Positions 8,351-18,888 of a stretch of DNA of 64,000 bases are shown here, piece after piece. This DNA is from Verrucomicrobiaceae bacterium (GTDB lineage Bacteria > Verrucomicrobiota > Verrucomicrobiia > Verrucomicrobiales > Verrucomicrobiaceae). The notes beneath the pieces were generated by a model that worked only from the letters and a program-made list of their open reading frames with translations, searched no databases and was not told the origin of the DNA. Both the position numbers and the translations under genes were made by a program. Numbering within the stretch: the first letter of the stretch is position 1; the number at the start of each line of letters is the position of its first letter. The DNA is taken from positions 1 to 64,000 of the forward strand of contig JAIXYN010000069.1 of the NCBI GenBank assembly GCA_027490195.1, read 5' to 3'.

Positions 8351-10789
8351 ATGATCCGTTCCGTTTTCAGCCTCTCAGCCATCTTCGTCTCCAGCCTTGG
8401 CCTTGCCGTCCGCGCAGCCGAGCCGTTGGACGCCTTCCTGGAGAAGCACTGCATCAGCTGTCATGGCCCCAAAAAGGAGAAGGGTGACCTGCGGATCGAC
8501 CAGCTTTCGCGCGATTTTAAGCTGGGTACGGACACCCATCATTGGGCGGAGATGGTTGAACAGGTGAATTCGGGCGAGATGCCCCCGAAAAAAGAGAAGC
8601 AACCGACGCAGGAGGAGATCGCGGCGTTTGTCACGAGTCTCGATTCGCGGATCAAGGAGGGCCGTGCAGCGCGGATGGCGGCGCGGCCAGCGGTGTCGCA
8701 TTACCGGCTGAGCCGGAAGGAGTATCAAAACACGGTCTATGACCTGCTCGGCGTACGATACGATCCGGCTAAGCCGGGAGAGCTGAATGAAGACACTCTG
8801 TGGCATGGTTTTGAGCGCATGGGATCGGAGCTGTCGCTTTCGCCATCGCATGTGGATCGCTATTACCGTGCGGCAGAGCTCGTGCTCGATCGCGCCTTTC
8901 CCCTCGCCGCATCCGTGGAAGCTCGCAAAGTTATCAGGACTGCTGCCGATCTCCGCTACAGCGGAGGAAAGACCCAGCAGGAGGCCCTGGACCGGTTCGG
9001 CATCAAACGGCCTCTGCGCTACCTGCTCTTCCCCGGCACCGTTCAGAATGCTTTCTCGCCCGAGTGGCTGGGGAAACCCGGGCCACAACAGAGCGGGCTC
9101 TATCGCATGCGTTTGCAAGCCAGCGGCATCCGCCCGCTCGATGGTCAGCCGGCCCACCTGAGCATAGGCAAGGTGACGGGTGAGGAGACCGTCGCGGGCC
9201 TGATCGAGTTTGACATCACGGCCCCGGAGGACAAACCGCAGGTTTACGAGTTCGAGGTGTTCCTTGAGATGCCGACGGTGCTGCACTTCTGCGTGGTGGC
9301 CACTGATGTGGTGGACCGAAGGAGCGGCGCGGCCTTCCGCAATGCTCTTGGAAGCAGGGGAGGGTATATTTTTACGCATAGCAGCGAGACACTTCTCTTG
9401 AATCCGAACGCCCCGCAGATGTTCGATGACAAAGGGAACGGCATCTTCTCGACGGTGCTCCTCGATTGGATCGAATGGGAAGGGCCACTGGAGACGGAGG
9501 CAGAAAAGTCCCGGCGCAAAGGTCTGGTACCTCCTGATGACGCGACACCTGAAGTGGTAGCTGAGCATCTGCAACGCTTTGCTGAACGCGCCTGGCGGCG
9601 TCCGGTCAAGCAGGAGGAACTGGAGGATTATTTGAAATCCTACCGCACTGAACGCGAGGCGGGCGAAAAAATGGCCGAGGCCTATCGCGTGGCGATGCAG
9701 GGCGTGCTGACCTCCCGAAACTTCATTTACCTCGTCGAGGGCGAGCCAACGGCCCGCGAGCGTCTGACCGACTGGGAACTCGCCTCAAGGCTCTCCTATT
9801 TTTTGTGGAGTTCTATGCCGGATGACGCCCTCTTCACCGCAGCCAAAGGCGGCAGCTTGAACGGCGAAGGATTGAAGAAGGAGGTTGACCGGTTGTTGAC
9901 CGACAGCCGCATCAACCGCTTCATCGACGACTTCTCCAGGCAGTGGCTGCAGCTGCACCGCGTGGGCATGTTCCCACCAGACAAGAAGCTTTATCCCAAC
10001 TACGACCTCTGGCTTGAGACAAGCATGCGCGCTGAGCCTGTGGAGTTTTTCCGTGAGATGCTCGTCAAGAATTTGCCCATGGCTAGCTTCCTTGATTCCA
10101 ACTGGACCATGGCCAATGCGCGGCTCTGCGATTTCTACGGACTGCCGGAGCCCAAGGCAGACGGTTTCCAACGCGTCTCGCTCAAGCCCGAGGACCATCG
10201 CGGCGGTCTGCTCACCATGGGGGCGGCGCTCGGGCTGACTTCTGACGGTACGCGCCACCGTCCGGTGCACCGTGGTGTCTGGCTCAGCGAAGTGATTCTG
10301 GGCAAGACGCCCCCGCCGCCCCCGGCCAACGTGCCCGCCATCGAACCCAATCCGCCGAAAAGCGCCAAGGCAACCCTCCGTGACAAACTGGAGGCGCACC
10401 GCAATGACGCGAACTGTGCCGCCTGCCACGCGAAGATCGATCCGCTCGGTTTGGCCTGGGACAACTACGATGCCATTGGGCAATGGCGCATTCGTGAGAA
10501 GGTCCCGGAGGGAGTCGGTGAGGACCCTTTGATCAGTCCCGCCGGCCTGATGCCCGACGGCCGTCCCTTCAAGGATGCCAGCGATTTCAAGCGCCTCTTG
10601 ATCGATGACCACGATAAATTTGTGCGCGCCTTCATCGAACACCTTTGCACCTACGGCCTCCGCCGCGTGCTGACCGTTGATGACGAAGACGACATCAAGG
10701 TCATCGCGGCAGAGGCGAAGAAAAACCAATACGGGGTCAAGGATATCGTCCGTGCTGTGGCGATGTCTGAACTGATGAGGAAGCGCTAA
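8351..10789 (+). CDS. DUF1592 exported protein with two CxxCH haem motifs (copy 1)
   Basis: An 812-residue secreted protein; the ATG at 8351 gives a clean signal peptide (to about residue 22, VRAAEP). A PSCyt1-type haem site CISCH lies at residues 34-38, followed by the [13 protein letters not shown] block. The DUF1587, DUF1595, DUF1592, DUF1588 and DUF1585 order is visible through [41 protein letters not shown], and [12 protein letters not shown] second site, CAACH at 689-693, is followed by [13 protein letters not shown]. Such proteins are thought to be periplasmic and cytochrome-like; their reaction is unknown. It heads a run of six co-oriented genes and is followed after 27 bases by a paralogue. 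Confidence 0.9.
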   Translation: MIRSVFSLSAIFVSSLGLAVRAAEPLDAFLEKHCISCHGPKKEKGDLRIDQLSRDFKLGTDTHHWAEMVEQVNSGEMPPKKEKQPTQEEIAAFVTSLDSRIKEGRAARMAARPAVSHYRLSRKEYQNTVYDLLGVRYDPAKPGELNEDTLWHGFERMGSELSLSPSHVDRYYRAAELVLDRAFPLAASVEARKVIRTAADLRYSGGKTQQEALDRFGIKRPLRYLLFPGTVQNAFSPEWLGKPGPQQSGLYRMRLQASGIRPLDGQPAHLSIGKVTGEETVAGLIEFDITAPEDKPQVYEFEVFLEMPTVLHFCVVATDVVDRRSGAAFRNALGSRGGYIFTHSSETLLLNPNAPQMFDDKGNGIFSTVLLDWIEWEGPLETEAEKSRRKGLVPPDDATPEVVAEHLQRFAERAWRRPVKQEELEDYLKSYRTEREAGEKMAEAYRVAMQGVLTSRNFIYLVEGEPTARERLTDWELASRLSYFLWSSMPDDALFTAAKGGSLNGEGLKKEVDRLLTDSRINRFIDDFSRQWLQLHRVGMFPPDKKLYPNYDLWLETSMRAEPVEFFREMLVKNLPMASFLDSNWTMANARLCDFYGLPEPKADGFQRVSLKPEDHRGGLLTMGAALGLTSDGTRHRPVHRGVWLSEVILGKTPPPPPANVPAIEPNPPKSAKATLRDKLEAHRNDANCAACHAKIDPLGLAWDNYDAIGQWRIREKVPEGVGEDPLISPAGLMPDGRPFKDASDFKRLLIDDHDKFVRAFIEHLCTYGLRRVLTVDDEDDIKVIAAEAKKNQYGVKDIVRAVAMSELMRKR

Positions 10790-10816
10790 CAAGACCCCGC
10801 TAGGCATCGTCATTCC

Positions 10817-13426
10817 ATGAGCGTTCAATTTCGTCATCTCGCCTTCGCCTTCCTTCTGCTCAAAGGAACTTTGTTGCGCGCTGAACTCTCTGCAAACTCA
10901 GCCGTCAGCGCCGTGCTGCCGCTTTCCTTCATCGAAAAGCACTGCGCGGACTGCCATGACGAGACCACGAAGAAAGGCGATTTCAGGGTGGACTTGTTGG
11001 GCAAGAATCTCACGGACTCGGCGAGTCATAAGGCATGGAGTCGGGTGCTCGCGCGGGTGGAAAGCGGCGAGATGCCTCCCCCAAAAAAAGAGCGCCCCGC
11101 AGAGGAGGATATCCTCGCGGCGCTCGGAGCACTGAAGAGCGCCTTTCACAAAGATGCACTGGCCAATTACGGTGAAACCGGCCGCGTGCGTGTGCGCCGT
11201 CTCAACCGGCTCGAATACGAAAACACCGTGCGCGACCTGCTCGGCATCGACACGCCGCTGCGGGATCTTTTGCCGGAGGATGACCTGCGCGATGGTTTTA
11301 GCAATCAAACGGCAGCGCTGAGCATCTCGCCGGTCCACATTCAGCAATACATGGCAGCGGCGGATCGCGCGCTCGAAGCGGCTAGCGTCCGCCAGGCTAA
11401 GCCAGAGACCAAAATGCATCGTTTTGCCTTCAATCATGAGGCAGAGAAGCCTTGGTCCGCCTACGCTCACAACCGGTTGCAGTGCAACCTGCATGGCGAG
11501 GATCTGCACTTCTTCCTCGACACCCACATCGAGGTGCCCGTTGCCTTGCGCCAGTTCGAAGCGGTGACACGTGAAACACCAGGCACGTTTCGCATTCGCA
11601 TCACCACGGAAGCGCTCGACACCACAGGCGGCGAGGATCTCATTTACAGCGTGTGGCTCGCTTCGGGTGGCAAGCGACGCGAGTTGCTCGGCCACTTCGA
11701 CGCGAAGCATCGCCAACAGAGCGTGGTCGAGCTGACGCGTTCCTTCGACCGCGGGGAGACCCTCATCATTGCGCCCTATCGCATGGCCAAGGTGCGCATC
11801 GACGCCGGTTACAGCGTCTATGCGCCGGACAAGGTGGAGAAGATGCCCAAAGGCTGGCATTTCATCAACAATCCCAATCCACCTATTGCAACGGTGGGGC
11901 CTGCCATTGTGGTGAAGCCCTTGGAGATCACTGGTCCGCTGATCGAGAGCTGGCCGACACCAGGACACCGGCTGCTCTACGGCGACCAAGCGGAACTCGC
12001 CCCCACCGCTGAGGTCGCGAAAACGGCGCGGGTGCCGGATTCGATCCTCCGCCCCGTGCGGGCGTATCGGCAACTGAAGGATACCGTCACCGTCCGGCTA
12101 CCGGCGGAAAAATCGGAAGCGTCCATTCGCGAGGCGCTCACCCGATTCGTCGGCCGCGCGTTCCGCCGTCCTGCGACTGTCGAGGAGGTCGAGCTTTACC
12201 ACGCGATGACCCGCGACCGCCTCGCCAAGGGCGAATGTCTCGAAGTGGCGCTCAATGCCGCGCACCGTGCCGTGCTCTGCTCGCCGGAGTTTCTTTTCCT
12301 CGTCGAGCAGGGGCCGAGATTGAACAGCCACGAACTGGCCGCGCGCCTCTCCTATTTTCTGTGGCGAACTGCTCCCGACGACGGGCTGCGCAAGCTCGCG
12401 GAAAAGGGCGAGTTGACCAAACACGAAGTGCTGCGCAAACAAGCAGCCCGATTGATCGCCTCGCCGCGGTTCGATGCCTTCGTTACTGACTTTCTCGCTC
12501 AATGGCTCAACCTGCGCGAAATCGACGCCACCACGCCGGACCGCGATCTTTTTCCCGAGTATTTTGAAAGCATCGGAGACGGTCGGCAGGATGTGTTTCT
12601 GCATGACTCGCTGGTCGGGGAGACGCGCACCTATTTCCGCGATCTCGTGGAGCGTGATCTCGGCGCGGCGATGCTTGTTTCGGCACCATACGCCTATCTC
12701 AATCAACGTTTGGCTGAGCACTACGAACTGCCGCCAGTGAAAGGCGCTGCCCTGCGACGCATCACTTTGCCCGCTGACAGTGTGCGCGGTGGATTGCTCA
12801 CGCAGGCGAGCATTCTGAAGGTCACAGCCAATGGCGCGAATACTTCGCCCGTGCTGCGCGGCGTGTGGCTGCTAGAGAGGATCGTAGGCACGCCTGCTCC
12901 GCCTCCGCCGCCAAATGTCGGAGCCATCGAGCCCGACACGCGGGGTGCGACCACCGTCCGCGAGCAACTAGCCAAGCACCAGTCGGTGAAGACCTGCGCA
13001 GGTTGCCATCAGAAGATCGATCCACCTGGTTTCGTGCTCGAAGCCTTTGATCCCATAGGGCGCTATCGCGAGTACTACCGCACCACCGAGACGGGTGAGA
13101 AGCTCAAAGATCTGAAGGCCTTCTTCGGGGCCCACTACGGCCATGTCAAATACCTCAAGGGTGCCACGGTGGACACGCGAAGCCAGCTGCCTGGCGGGGT
13201 CGAAGTCGCCGACGTCCGCGCCTACAAGGCGGTGCTCGCCACACGACCCGAACTGCTCGCGCGCAACTTCGTCCGCAAACTCGCCACCTTTGCCACTGGC
13301 GTGCACACGGAGGCTGGCGATGAACTCGTCATCGATGACATATTGAAAAAAACCAAGGCGTCCGGCTTTGGACTGCGCACGCTGATTCACGAAGTCGTGC
13401 AGAGCGAACTTTTCACCCAGAAATAA
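10817..13426 (+). CDS. DUF1592 exported protein with two CxxCH haem motifs (copy 2)
   Basis: An 869-residue paralogue of the preceding gene with the same domain order: signal peptide (FAFLLLKGTLLRAE), PSCyt1 haem site CADCH at residues 43-47, the block SGEMPPPKKERPA, DUF1587 (RLNRLEYENTVRDLLGI), DUF1595/1592 (RFVGRAFRRPA, ARLSYFLWRTAPDD), DUF1588 (VLRGVWLLERI) and the C-terminal CAGCH site at 727-731 followed by QKIDPPGFVLEAFDP. Overall identity to copy 1 is moderate, so this is an old duplication. It ends 7 bases before a DUF1552 gene. Periplasmic electron-transfer or oxidative role is inferred from the haem motifs only. Confidence 0.9.
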   Translation: MSVQFRHLAFAFLLLKGTLLRAELSANSAVSAVLPLSFIEKHCADCHDETTKKGDFRVDLLGKNLTDSASHKAWSRVLARVESGEMPPPKKERPAEEDILAALGALKSAFHKDALANYGETGRVRVRRLNRLEYENTVRDLLGIDTPLRDLLPEDDLRDGFSNQTAALSISPVHIQQYMAAADRALEAASVRQAKPETKMHRFAFNHEAEKPWSAYAHNRLQCNLHGEDLHFFLDTHIEVPVALRQFEAVTRETPGTFRIRITTEALDTTGGEDLIYSVWLASGGKRRELLGHFDAKHRQQSVVELTRSFDRGETLIIAPYRMAKVRIDAGYSVYAPDKVEKMPKGWHFINNPNPPIATVGPAIVVKPLEITGPLIESWPTPGHRLLYGDQAELAPTAEVAKTARVPDSILRPVRAYRQLKDTVTVRLPAEKSEASIREALTRFVGRAFRRPATVEEVELYHAMTRDRLAKGECLEVALNAAHRAVLCSPEFLFLVEQGPRLNSHELAARLSYFLWRTAPDDGLRKLAEKGELTKHEVLRKQAARLIASPRFDAFVTDFLAQWLNLREIDATTPDRDLFPEYFESIGDGRQDVFLHDSLVGETRTYFRDLVERDLGAAMLVSAPYAYLNQRLAEHYELPPVKGAALRRITLPADSVRGGLLTQASILKVTANGANTSPVLRGVWLLERIVGTPAPPPPPNVGAIEPDTRGATTVREQLAKHQSVKTCAGCHQKIDPPGFVLEAFDPIGRYREYYRTTETGEKLKDLKAFFGAHYGHVKYLKGATVDTRSQLPGGVEVADVRAYKAVLATRPELLARNFVRKLATFATGVHTEAGDELVIDDILKKTKASGFGLRTLIHEVVQSELFTQK

Positions 13427-13433
13427 GCATTGT

Positions 13434-14747
13434 ATGAAACCGATCTCACGCCGCCTCTTCCTGCGAAACTCCGGCATCGCCCTTGGTTTACCGATGCTCG
13501 AGTCCATGCTGCCAGCGGGCCGTCTCGCGGCTGCTCCTGCCTCTGCGCCCCGCCGCATGGTGTGTATCGGCGTGCCCTTCGGCTTCGATCCCACGGCCTT
13601 CGTGCCCAGCACCACTGGCCGTGATTACACGCTGCCTGCGCACCTCACGCAGCTTGCGGCCTTTCGCGATGACTTCACGGTGATCAGTGGCCTGAGCCAT
13701 CCCAACACTGGCGGTGGTGGACACAAGGCGGAGGCTGTCATGCTCACTGGCGCGCCTTATCCCGATTACTCGTACAATTTGAAAAACACCATCTCGGTGG
13801 ATCAGGCCTTTGCTGCCAAGTTTCGCGGTGAGACCCGCTACGAGAGCTTCGCCTTGACCACGCAAGGCGGTTCGCTCTCCGTCACTGCCAATGGCGTTAC
13901 CATTCCCGCCATCGACCGGCCCTCGGCAGTCTTCAAGAAGCTCTTCCTCGCTGCCACTCCCGCCGAGATGGATGTCGAGATGCGCCGCATTGATGAAGGT
14001 CGCAGCATGCTCGATTTCGTGGGTGATCGCGCCAAGAGGCTCAATCGCCAGATCAGCAGTGCCGACCGCCAACGCGTCGAGGAATACTTTGAATCCGTCC
14101 GCGACGTGGAACGTCAGCTCCAGATGGCCCGTGAGTGGGTGAATCGCCCAAAGCCCAAGGCCATCGGCAGCGAACCCAAAGACATCGGCGACAACCAGCA
14201 GCAAAAGGCGAAGTTTCAGCTCATGATCGACATGATCCACCTCGCATTGGTTACCGACTCGACCCGCGCTGTGAGCCTCATGACCTTCGGCATGCATCAC
14301 GACCTCTCCCATCACGGCAAAGAGCCGAAAAAGCTCGCTGCGTGCCGCCAAGTCGAGGTGGAACTCATCCAGGCCTTTGGCGGCCTGCTTGGAAAGCTGA
14401 AGAGCGCCAAAGAAGGTGCCACCACTCTGCTCGACTCCACCATGGTCATGATGACCAGTAACCTGCGCGATGGAAACACCCACTGGACCTACAACCTGCC
14501 CGCCATACTCGCTGGCGGCGGCTTCCGCCACGGCCAGCACCTCGCCTTCAACCAACCCTATCTCGATGAAGTGAAGCTGGAACTCAACGCAACAGATGGG
14601 AAGAAGATCAATCCCGAGAAAAAGATCCCCCTCATGGGCAAGGACCAACAACCGCTCTGCAATCTCTACACTTCGATGCTGCGAAAAAGCGGCGTTGAAA
14701 TCGAGCGCTTCAGCACCGCTACGGGGCCGCTGGAGGGGCTTGCATAG
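13434..14747 (+). CDS. DUF1552 exported protein (copy 1)
   Basis: A 437-residue DUF1552 protein. The leader ([22 protein letters not shown]) is of the twin-arginine type seen in the family. Family blocks are [46 protein letters not shown] and the defining HxxSHH motif, here HDLSHH at residues 289-294. The C-terminus has the [16 protein letters not shown] block. Export in folded form by Tat suggests cofactor or metal binding. DUF1552 genes are normally next to DUF1592 genes, as here. The end of the gene overlaps a possible GTG start of the next one. Substrate is not known. Confidence 0.9.
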   Translation: MKPISRRLFLRNSGIALGLPMLESMLPAGRLAAAPASAPRRMVCIGVPFGFDPTAFVPSTTGRDYTLPAHLTQLAAFRDDFTVISGLSHPNTGGGGHKAEAVMLTGAPYPDYSYNLKNTISVDQAFAAKFRGETRYESFALTTQGGSLSVTANGVTIPAIDRPSAVFKKLFLAATPAEMDVEMRRIDEGRSMLDFVGDRAKRLNRQISSADRQRVEEYFESVRDVERQLQMAREWVNRPKPKAIGSEPKDIGDNQQQKAKFQLMIDMIHLALVTDSTRAVSLMTFGMHHDLSHHGKEPKKLAACRQVEVELIQAFGGLLGKLKSAKEGATTLLDSTMVMMTSNLRDGNTHWTYNLPAILAGGGFRHGQHLAFNQPYLDEVKLELNATDGKKINPEKKIPLMGKDQQPLCNLYTSMLRKSGVEIERFSTATGPLEGLA

Positions 14748-14809
14748 TGAACAAATGCTCCATCACTCCATCCCCCTGTACGACCACTAATCACGAACCA
14801 AGCACCTCT

Positions 14810-16183
14810 ATGAACATCCAAACCCAATCCTGGCTCATCAACCGCCGCCACGCCCTCAAGGCGTTTGGCTCCTTTATCTCGCTGCCGCTGCTGGAATGCA
14901 TGGTGCCGCTGCGTGGGGCGGAGAAGGTCACGGCGACGCCGAAGCGCAGTGCTTTTATCTATCTGGCGAACGGCGTGCATTCGCTGAACTACCAGATCAC
15001 CACGCCAGGGAAGGACTACAAGTTCTCCCGTTCGCTCATGCCGCTGGAGAAGCACCGCCAGGTCATCACGCCCATCAGCGGTCTGCATCATCCAGGAAGC
15101 CTGAGTCATCACCACAACTGCATCAGCGTTTGGCTGACCGGCGGCAAGCTTGGTCCTTCGGATCGCAACACGATCTCCGTGGACCAAAAGATGGCCGAGA
15201 TCACCGCGCAGCACACGCGCTACCCATCGCTGGAGGTCGCCATCACTCAGGAATCTCTCGCCTGGACTGCGGACGGGGTTCGGCTGCCCGCGTTGCGCCG
15301 CTGCAGCGAGATCTTCTCGTCCATGTTTGCGGAACCGAAAGGCGGCGTCGCAGCCCAGCACCGGGCCTTGCGCCGCAAGGGCAGCGTGCTGGATGACAAC
15401 CTCGCCGAAGTGCGGCGGCTGGAGAAAAAAATGGGCTCTGAGGACAAAGGGCGCATGGATCAATACCTTACCTCCGTCCGCGAAGCAGAGATCCGCACAC
15501 GGCGGGCCGATGCGTGGCTCGATACGCCGCTGCCCGTCATCTCCGAGGCTGATCGTCAAAAGACCAATCGAGACATCGCTGACACCAAGGCGGGTGATTA
15601 TTTCCGGACGGTCTATGACCTCATGGTGCTGGCGTTTCAGACGGATGTGACACGCGTGGCCACCTTCAGCTTGGGTGGCGAAGGCCAGGCCATTGCCATT
15701 CCTGAAATCGGCATCACGGAGTCGCGTCATCAACTCAGCCACCACGGCGGCGATCTGGGCTACATGGAAAAGCTCACCAACTACGACACCTTCGCCATCG
15801 AGCAGTTCAGCTACTTCCTCACCCGGCTTGCGGAGACCAAGGACCTCAATGGCAACACGTTGCTCGGCTCCACCATGGCACTCTTCGGCAGCGGCATGTC
15901 TTATGGCCATAGCCATGGCAACGCCAATCTCCCGCTGGTGCTCGCCGGCGGCTCGGATCTGGGGCTGAAGCACGGTCAGCACCTGGATTTCAACCAGTCG
16001 GCCGCAGGATTCCAAGGCTACGCGCTCGGCGCAGACGGGGCGCTGACTTCCGCCCACTACCAGCTCTGCAGCCGCCCCGCGAACACGGACGCCCACATGA
16101 GCAACCTGCTCCTCCTCATGGCCCAGCGCATGGGCGTGGAGATAGACACGTTTGCGGACAGCAACAAGGTGATCGCACTATGA
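14810..16183 (+). CDS. DUF1552 exported protein (copy 2)
   Basis: A 457-residue second DUF1552 protein. I chose the ATG at 14810 because it puts a leader with paired arginines ([21 protein letters not shown]) at the N-terminus; an in-frame GTG at 14747 overlaps the previous stop but adds only a non-signal-like extension. Conserved blocks include [39 protein letters not shown] and HQLSHH at residues 307-312 (the HxxSHH motif). The C-terminal [20 protein letters not shown] block matches copy 1. Its stop overlaps the start of the next gene by four bases (ATGA), so translation is probably coupled. Confidence 0.9.
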   Translation: MNIQTQSWLINRRHALKAFGSFISLPLLECMVPLRGAEKVTATPKRSAFIYLANGVHSLNYQITTPGKDYKFSRSLMPLEKHRQVITPISGLHHPGSLSHHHNCISVWLTGGKLGPSDRNTISVDQKMAEITAQHTRYPSLEVAITQESLAWTADGVRLPALRRCSEIFSSMFAEPKGGVAAQHRALRRKGSVLDDNLAEVRRLEKKMGSEDKGRMDQYLTSVREAEIRTRRADAWLDTPLPVISEADRQKTNRDIADTKAGDYFRTVYDLMVLAFQTDVTRVATFSLGGEGQAIAIPEIGITESRHQLSHHGGDLGYMEKLTNYDTFAIEQFSYFLTRLAETKDLNGNTLLGSTMALFGSGMSYGHSHGNANLPLVLAGGSDLGLKHGQHLDFNQSAAGFQGYALGADGALTSAHYQLCSRPANTDAHMSNLLLLMAQRMGVEIDTFADSNKVIAL

Positions 16184-17442
16184 AAAGGTTCTTCGTTCTT
16201 GGTTCTTATTTGTGCATTCTTGGTTTTTGCGCTTCCGACGCAACTGCCGCAGACGAGCCCTTCCGTCCTGAGGCGGGGAAGTTTCCCCCTCTTGAAAAAG
16301 CGCATTCCTACCGGGGTGAACTCGTCTTTGTGGACCATGCGAACCGCCGGGGTAGCCTGCGTGTGGCAGGGGCGGGGACGTATTTCCGCAATGCCCCGCA
16401 CCCTTTCGCTATGCTACCTTATGGTATCGTTCGCTATCACGGAGCACCGGCGGATCTCCGGGACATTCCGCTCGGAACCGTGATGCACGTTCGTGCCTTT
16501 CTTCCCCCGGACCCCAAGGTCTCCGCAGTGCCGGTTTTGCCGTTTGATAACAAGGATAAGATTGCGGGCTACAGTGGCACCGGTGTGGCTCCGGCTGAGA
16601 ACCACGTTCTGCTGCTTGAGGATGAGCCCAGCCACTGCCTGCGCGAAGGATTGGTCTGGAAACTCAAGGAACTGGAGATCAAGAACAGCGAGGGGATGAT
16701 CATCGCCAGTTGCGTACCCAAGGCTGGCGCAGATGGCAAGGCCAGCGAGAAAAAGCTGACCTTCGACGCCGCCACCACCATCTGGCGCGGGCGTGAACGC
16801 CTTGGGATCGCCGACTTGATCGCGGAGGGCATCTGGCCCGCCAGCGGGAAGAAATCGCTCGAAGGCCAGGTCGTCCAACTCGGGATTACCTGGAAGCCCA
16901 CGCCCGATGGTGTGTTCACCCGCTTCCACATCTCGGACATTTGGTTGGACGAGACGGCCACGCAGCGCGCCGCTCAAATTCAAACCGAGGTTCACAAGGC
17001 CTTCATCCGCAGCCGCTGGATGCCAGCCTGGGTGGATGCCGTGGAGTATGGCAAGTTCGGTCGCGCCACCGTGACCGCGACTTTGTTTGGCGGAATGAAC
17101 GCCTCTCTCTACGCGGATTTCCAGAAAGGCGGCCAGGTCCTGATGAACGGGGCCGAGAATACCCTGAAGCATGCAGGCGGCGGCTATGGCCCCGCGCACA
17201 TGGCCTCCAAAGGCGCTGTCCTCGATGTGACGAAGGTTTCTGGAGAAGCTCCTCTGGGCAGCAGCGGTATTCAGATCCGCTTTGAGACGGACCTCGTCAT
17301 CGAAGGCATTCGTGCTGCGCGAGTCGTCCGCGTCCGTCCTGCGGGCTGGCCTCAGGTGCAAGTGCCCCGGGAGGAATACGTGGGCGATGGCTCTGGTGCT
17401 GAGGACCGTTTCCCGACTCCGGTCATCTTTCCCAAGTACTGA
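16180..17442 (+). CDS. secreted protein of unknown function, paralogue A
   Basis: A 420-residue protein with a signal peptide (ending SDATAADEP), starting inside the stop codon of the DUF1552 gene (ATGA overlap), so it belongs to that operon. I recognise no family. Visible marks: [20 protein letters not shown] right after the leader, [45 protein letters not shown], and a C-terminal [19 protein letters not shown]. It appears mostly beta-rich with no obvious catalytic motif and no membrane segment. The next gene is a close paralogue. Its fixed position behind the haem and DUF1552 genes suggests a part in the same extracytoplasmic process. Confidence 0.75.
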   Translation: MKRFFVLGSYLCILGFCASDATAADEPFRPEAGKFPPLEKAHSYRGELVFVDHANRRGSLRVAGAGTYFRNAPHPFAMLPYGIVRYHGAPADLRDIPLGTVMHVRAFLPPDPKVSAVPVLPFDNKDKIAGYSGTGVAPAENHVLLLEDEPSHCLREGLVWKLKELEIKNSEGMIIASCVPKAGADGKASEKKLTFDAATTIWRGRERLGIADLIAEGIWPASGKKSLEGQVVQLGITWKPTPDGVFTRFHISDIWLDETATQRAAQIQTEVHKAFIRSRWMPAWVDAVEYGKFGRATVTATLFGGMNASLYADFQKGGQVLMNGAENTLKHAGGGYGPAHMASKGAVLDVTKVSGEAPLGSSGIQIRFETDLVIEGIRAARVVRVRPAGWPQVQVPREEYVGDGSGAEDRFPTPVIFPKY

Positions 17443-17515
17443 TCTCTTCACTCTCTTGGTTCTTTGTCGGCCCGAAATACGCCGAATCGGGAGCAAAGAC
17501 CCAAGAACATGGACC

Positions 17516-18775
17516 ATGAAACTCACTCTTCTCAGCGCCTTTTTGGGCGTGCTCACCATCACCGCACCTGCTGCAGACGAGCCGTTCCGGCCTGTGGCGG
17601 GGAAGTTTCCCTCTGTGGAAAAAGCGCACTCCTATCGGGGAGAACTGGTGTTTGTGGACCATGCGAACCGCCGGGGCAGCCTGCGCGTGCAAGGGGTGGG
17701 CACGTTTCGCCGGAATGATCCGCAGCCTTTCGCCATGCTGCCTTATGGCATCATTCGGTATCACGGGGAACCGGCGGATCTCCGGGACATCCCGCTCGGC
17801 ACCGTGATGCACGTCCGGGCCTTTCTTCCCCCGGACCCCAAGATCTCCGCCGTGCCGGTGCTGCCGGTCAACAACAAGGACAAAGACATGGACCACAATC
17901 GGGGCTCCGGTGTTGCCCCCGCCGAGAATCATGTTCTCCTGCTTGAAGACGAGCCTAGCCACTGCCTGCGCGAGGGCAAAGTCTGGAAACTGAAGGAAGT
18001 GGACCTCAAGAACAACGAGGGAATGATCATCGCCAGTCGCGAACCCAAAGCAGGCGGAGACGGCAAGGCCAGAGAGGAAAATCTGACCTTGGATGCAGCC
18101 ACTCGCATCTGGCGTGGTCGCGAATGCCTCACGCCCGAAGAACTCGTCGCCGAGGGCATCTGGCCGGCCAGCGGTAAGAAATTGCTCGGTGGTCAGGCCG
18201 TCCTGCTGGGGATTATGTGGAAGCCTACACCCGGCGGTGTGTTCACCCGCTTCCATATCTCGGACATCTGGCTGGACGACGCCGCCATGCAACGCGCCGC
18301 GCATAACCAAACCGAGGCGCACAAGGTTTTCATTCGCAACCGCTGGATGCCCGCATGGGTGGATGCCGTCGAGTATGGCAAGTTTGGTCGCGCCACAGTG
18401 ACCGTGACTCTGTTTGGCGGCATGGACCCCACACTCTACGCCGATTTCAAGAAGGGCATACAGGCTCTGATGAATGGAGCTGAAAACACGCTGAAGCATA
18501 CCGAAGGGGGCACTGCTGGACCCGCGCAAATGGCGGCCCGAGGCTCCATCCTCGAAGTCACGAAGATACCCGGAGACGTCCCTATGGGCAGCAGTGGCAT
18601 CCAGATCCGTTTTGACACGGATCTCATCACCGAAGGCATGCGACCCACCCGAATCGTCCGCATCCGTCCTGCGGACTGGCCTGACGTCCACATGCCGCGT
18701 GAGGAGTACCTCAACGGAGGGAGCGTTAGCCTTGAAGATCGCTTTCCGACGCCAGCCATCTTTCCGAAGTACTGA
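17516..18775 (+). CDS. secreted protein of unknown function, paralogue B
   Basis: A 419-residue tandem paralogue of the preceding gene; long identical runs in protein ([19 protein letters not shown]) and DNA suggest a fairly recent duplication. The ATG at 17516 gives a signal peptide ([19 protein letters not shown]) that ends at the same place in the alignment as in copy A, while the frame stays open 78 codons further upstream without a leader; hence the chosen start. It differs from copy A mainly in the leader and by small insertions (for example [10 protein letters not shown]). No known domain recognised. It is the last gene of the six-gene run. Confidence 0.75.
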   Translation: MKLTLLSAFLGVLTITAPAADEPFRPVAGKFPSVEKAHSYRGELVFVDHANRRGSLRVQGVGTFRRNDPQPFAMLPYGIIRYHGEPADLRDIPLGTVMHVRAFLPPDPKISAVPVLPVNNKDKDMDHNRGSGVAPAENHVLLLEDEPSHCLREGKVWKLKEVDLKNNEGMIIASREPKAGGDGKAREENLTLDAATRIWRGRECLTPEELVAEGIWPASGKKLLGGQAVLLGIMWKPTPGGVFTRFHISDIWLDDAAMQRAAHNQTEAHKVFIRNRWMPAWVDAVEYGKFGRATVTVTLFGGMDPTLYADFKKGIQALMNGAENTLKHTEGGTAGPAQMAARGSILEVTKIPGDVPMGSSGIQIRFDTDLITEGMRPTRIVRIRPADWPDVHMPREEYLNGGSVSLEDRFPTPAIFPKY

Positions 18776-18888
18776 TGCTTCTTGGTTCCTCGTTGTCCAG
18801 AGAGACGCCGAACTGCGTGCCCCTGGATCAATCTGGCAGCAGGTGCTGTGCTGGCGCATTTCAATGATTGATGCTAACTTGCCGCTTT

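Noticed and set aside
14666-16096. 476-codon minus-strand frame opposite the second DUF1552 gene
   Set aside because: Antisense shadow of the DUF1552 gene, which has its leader and HxxSHH motif intact.
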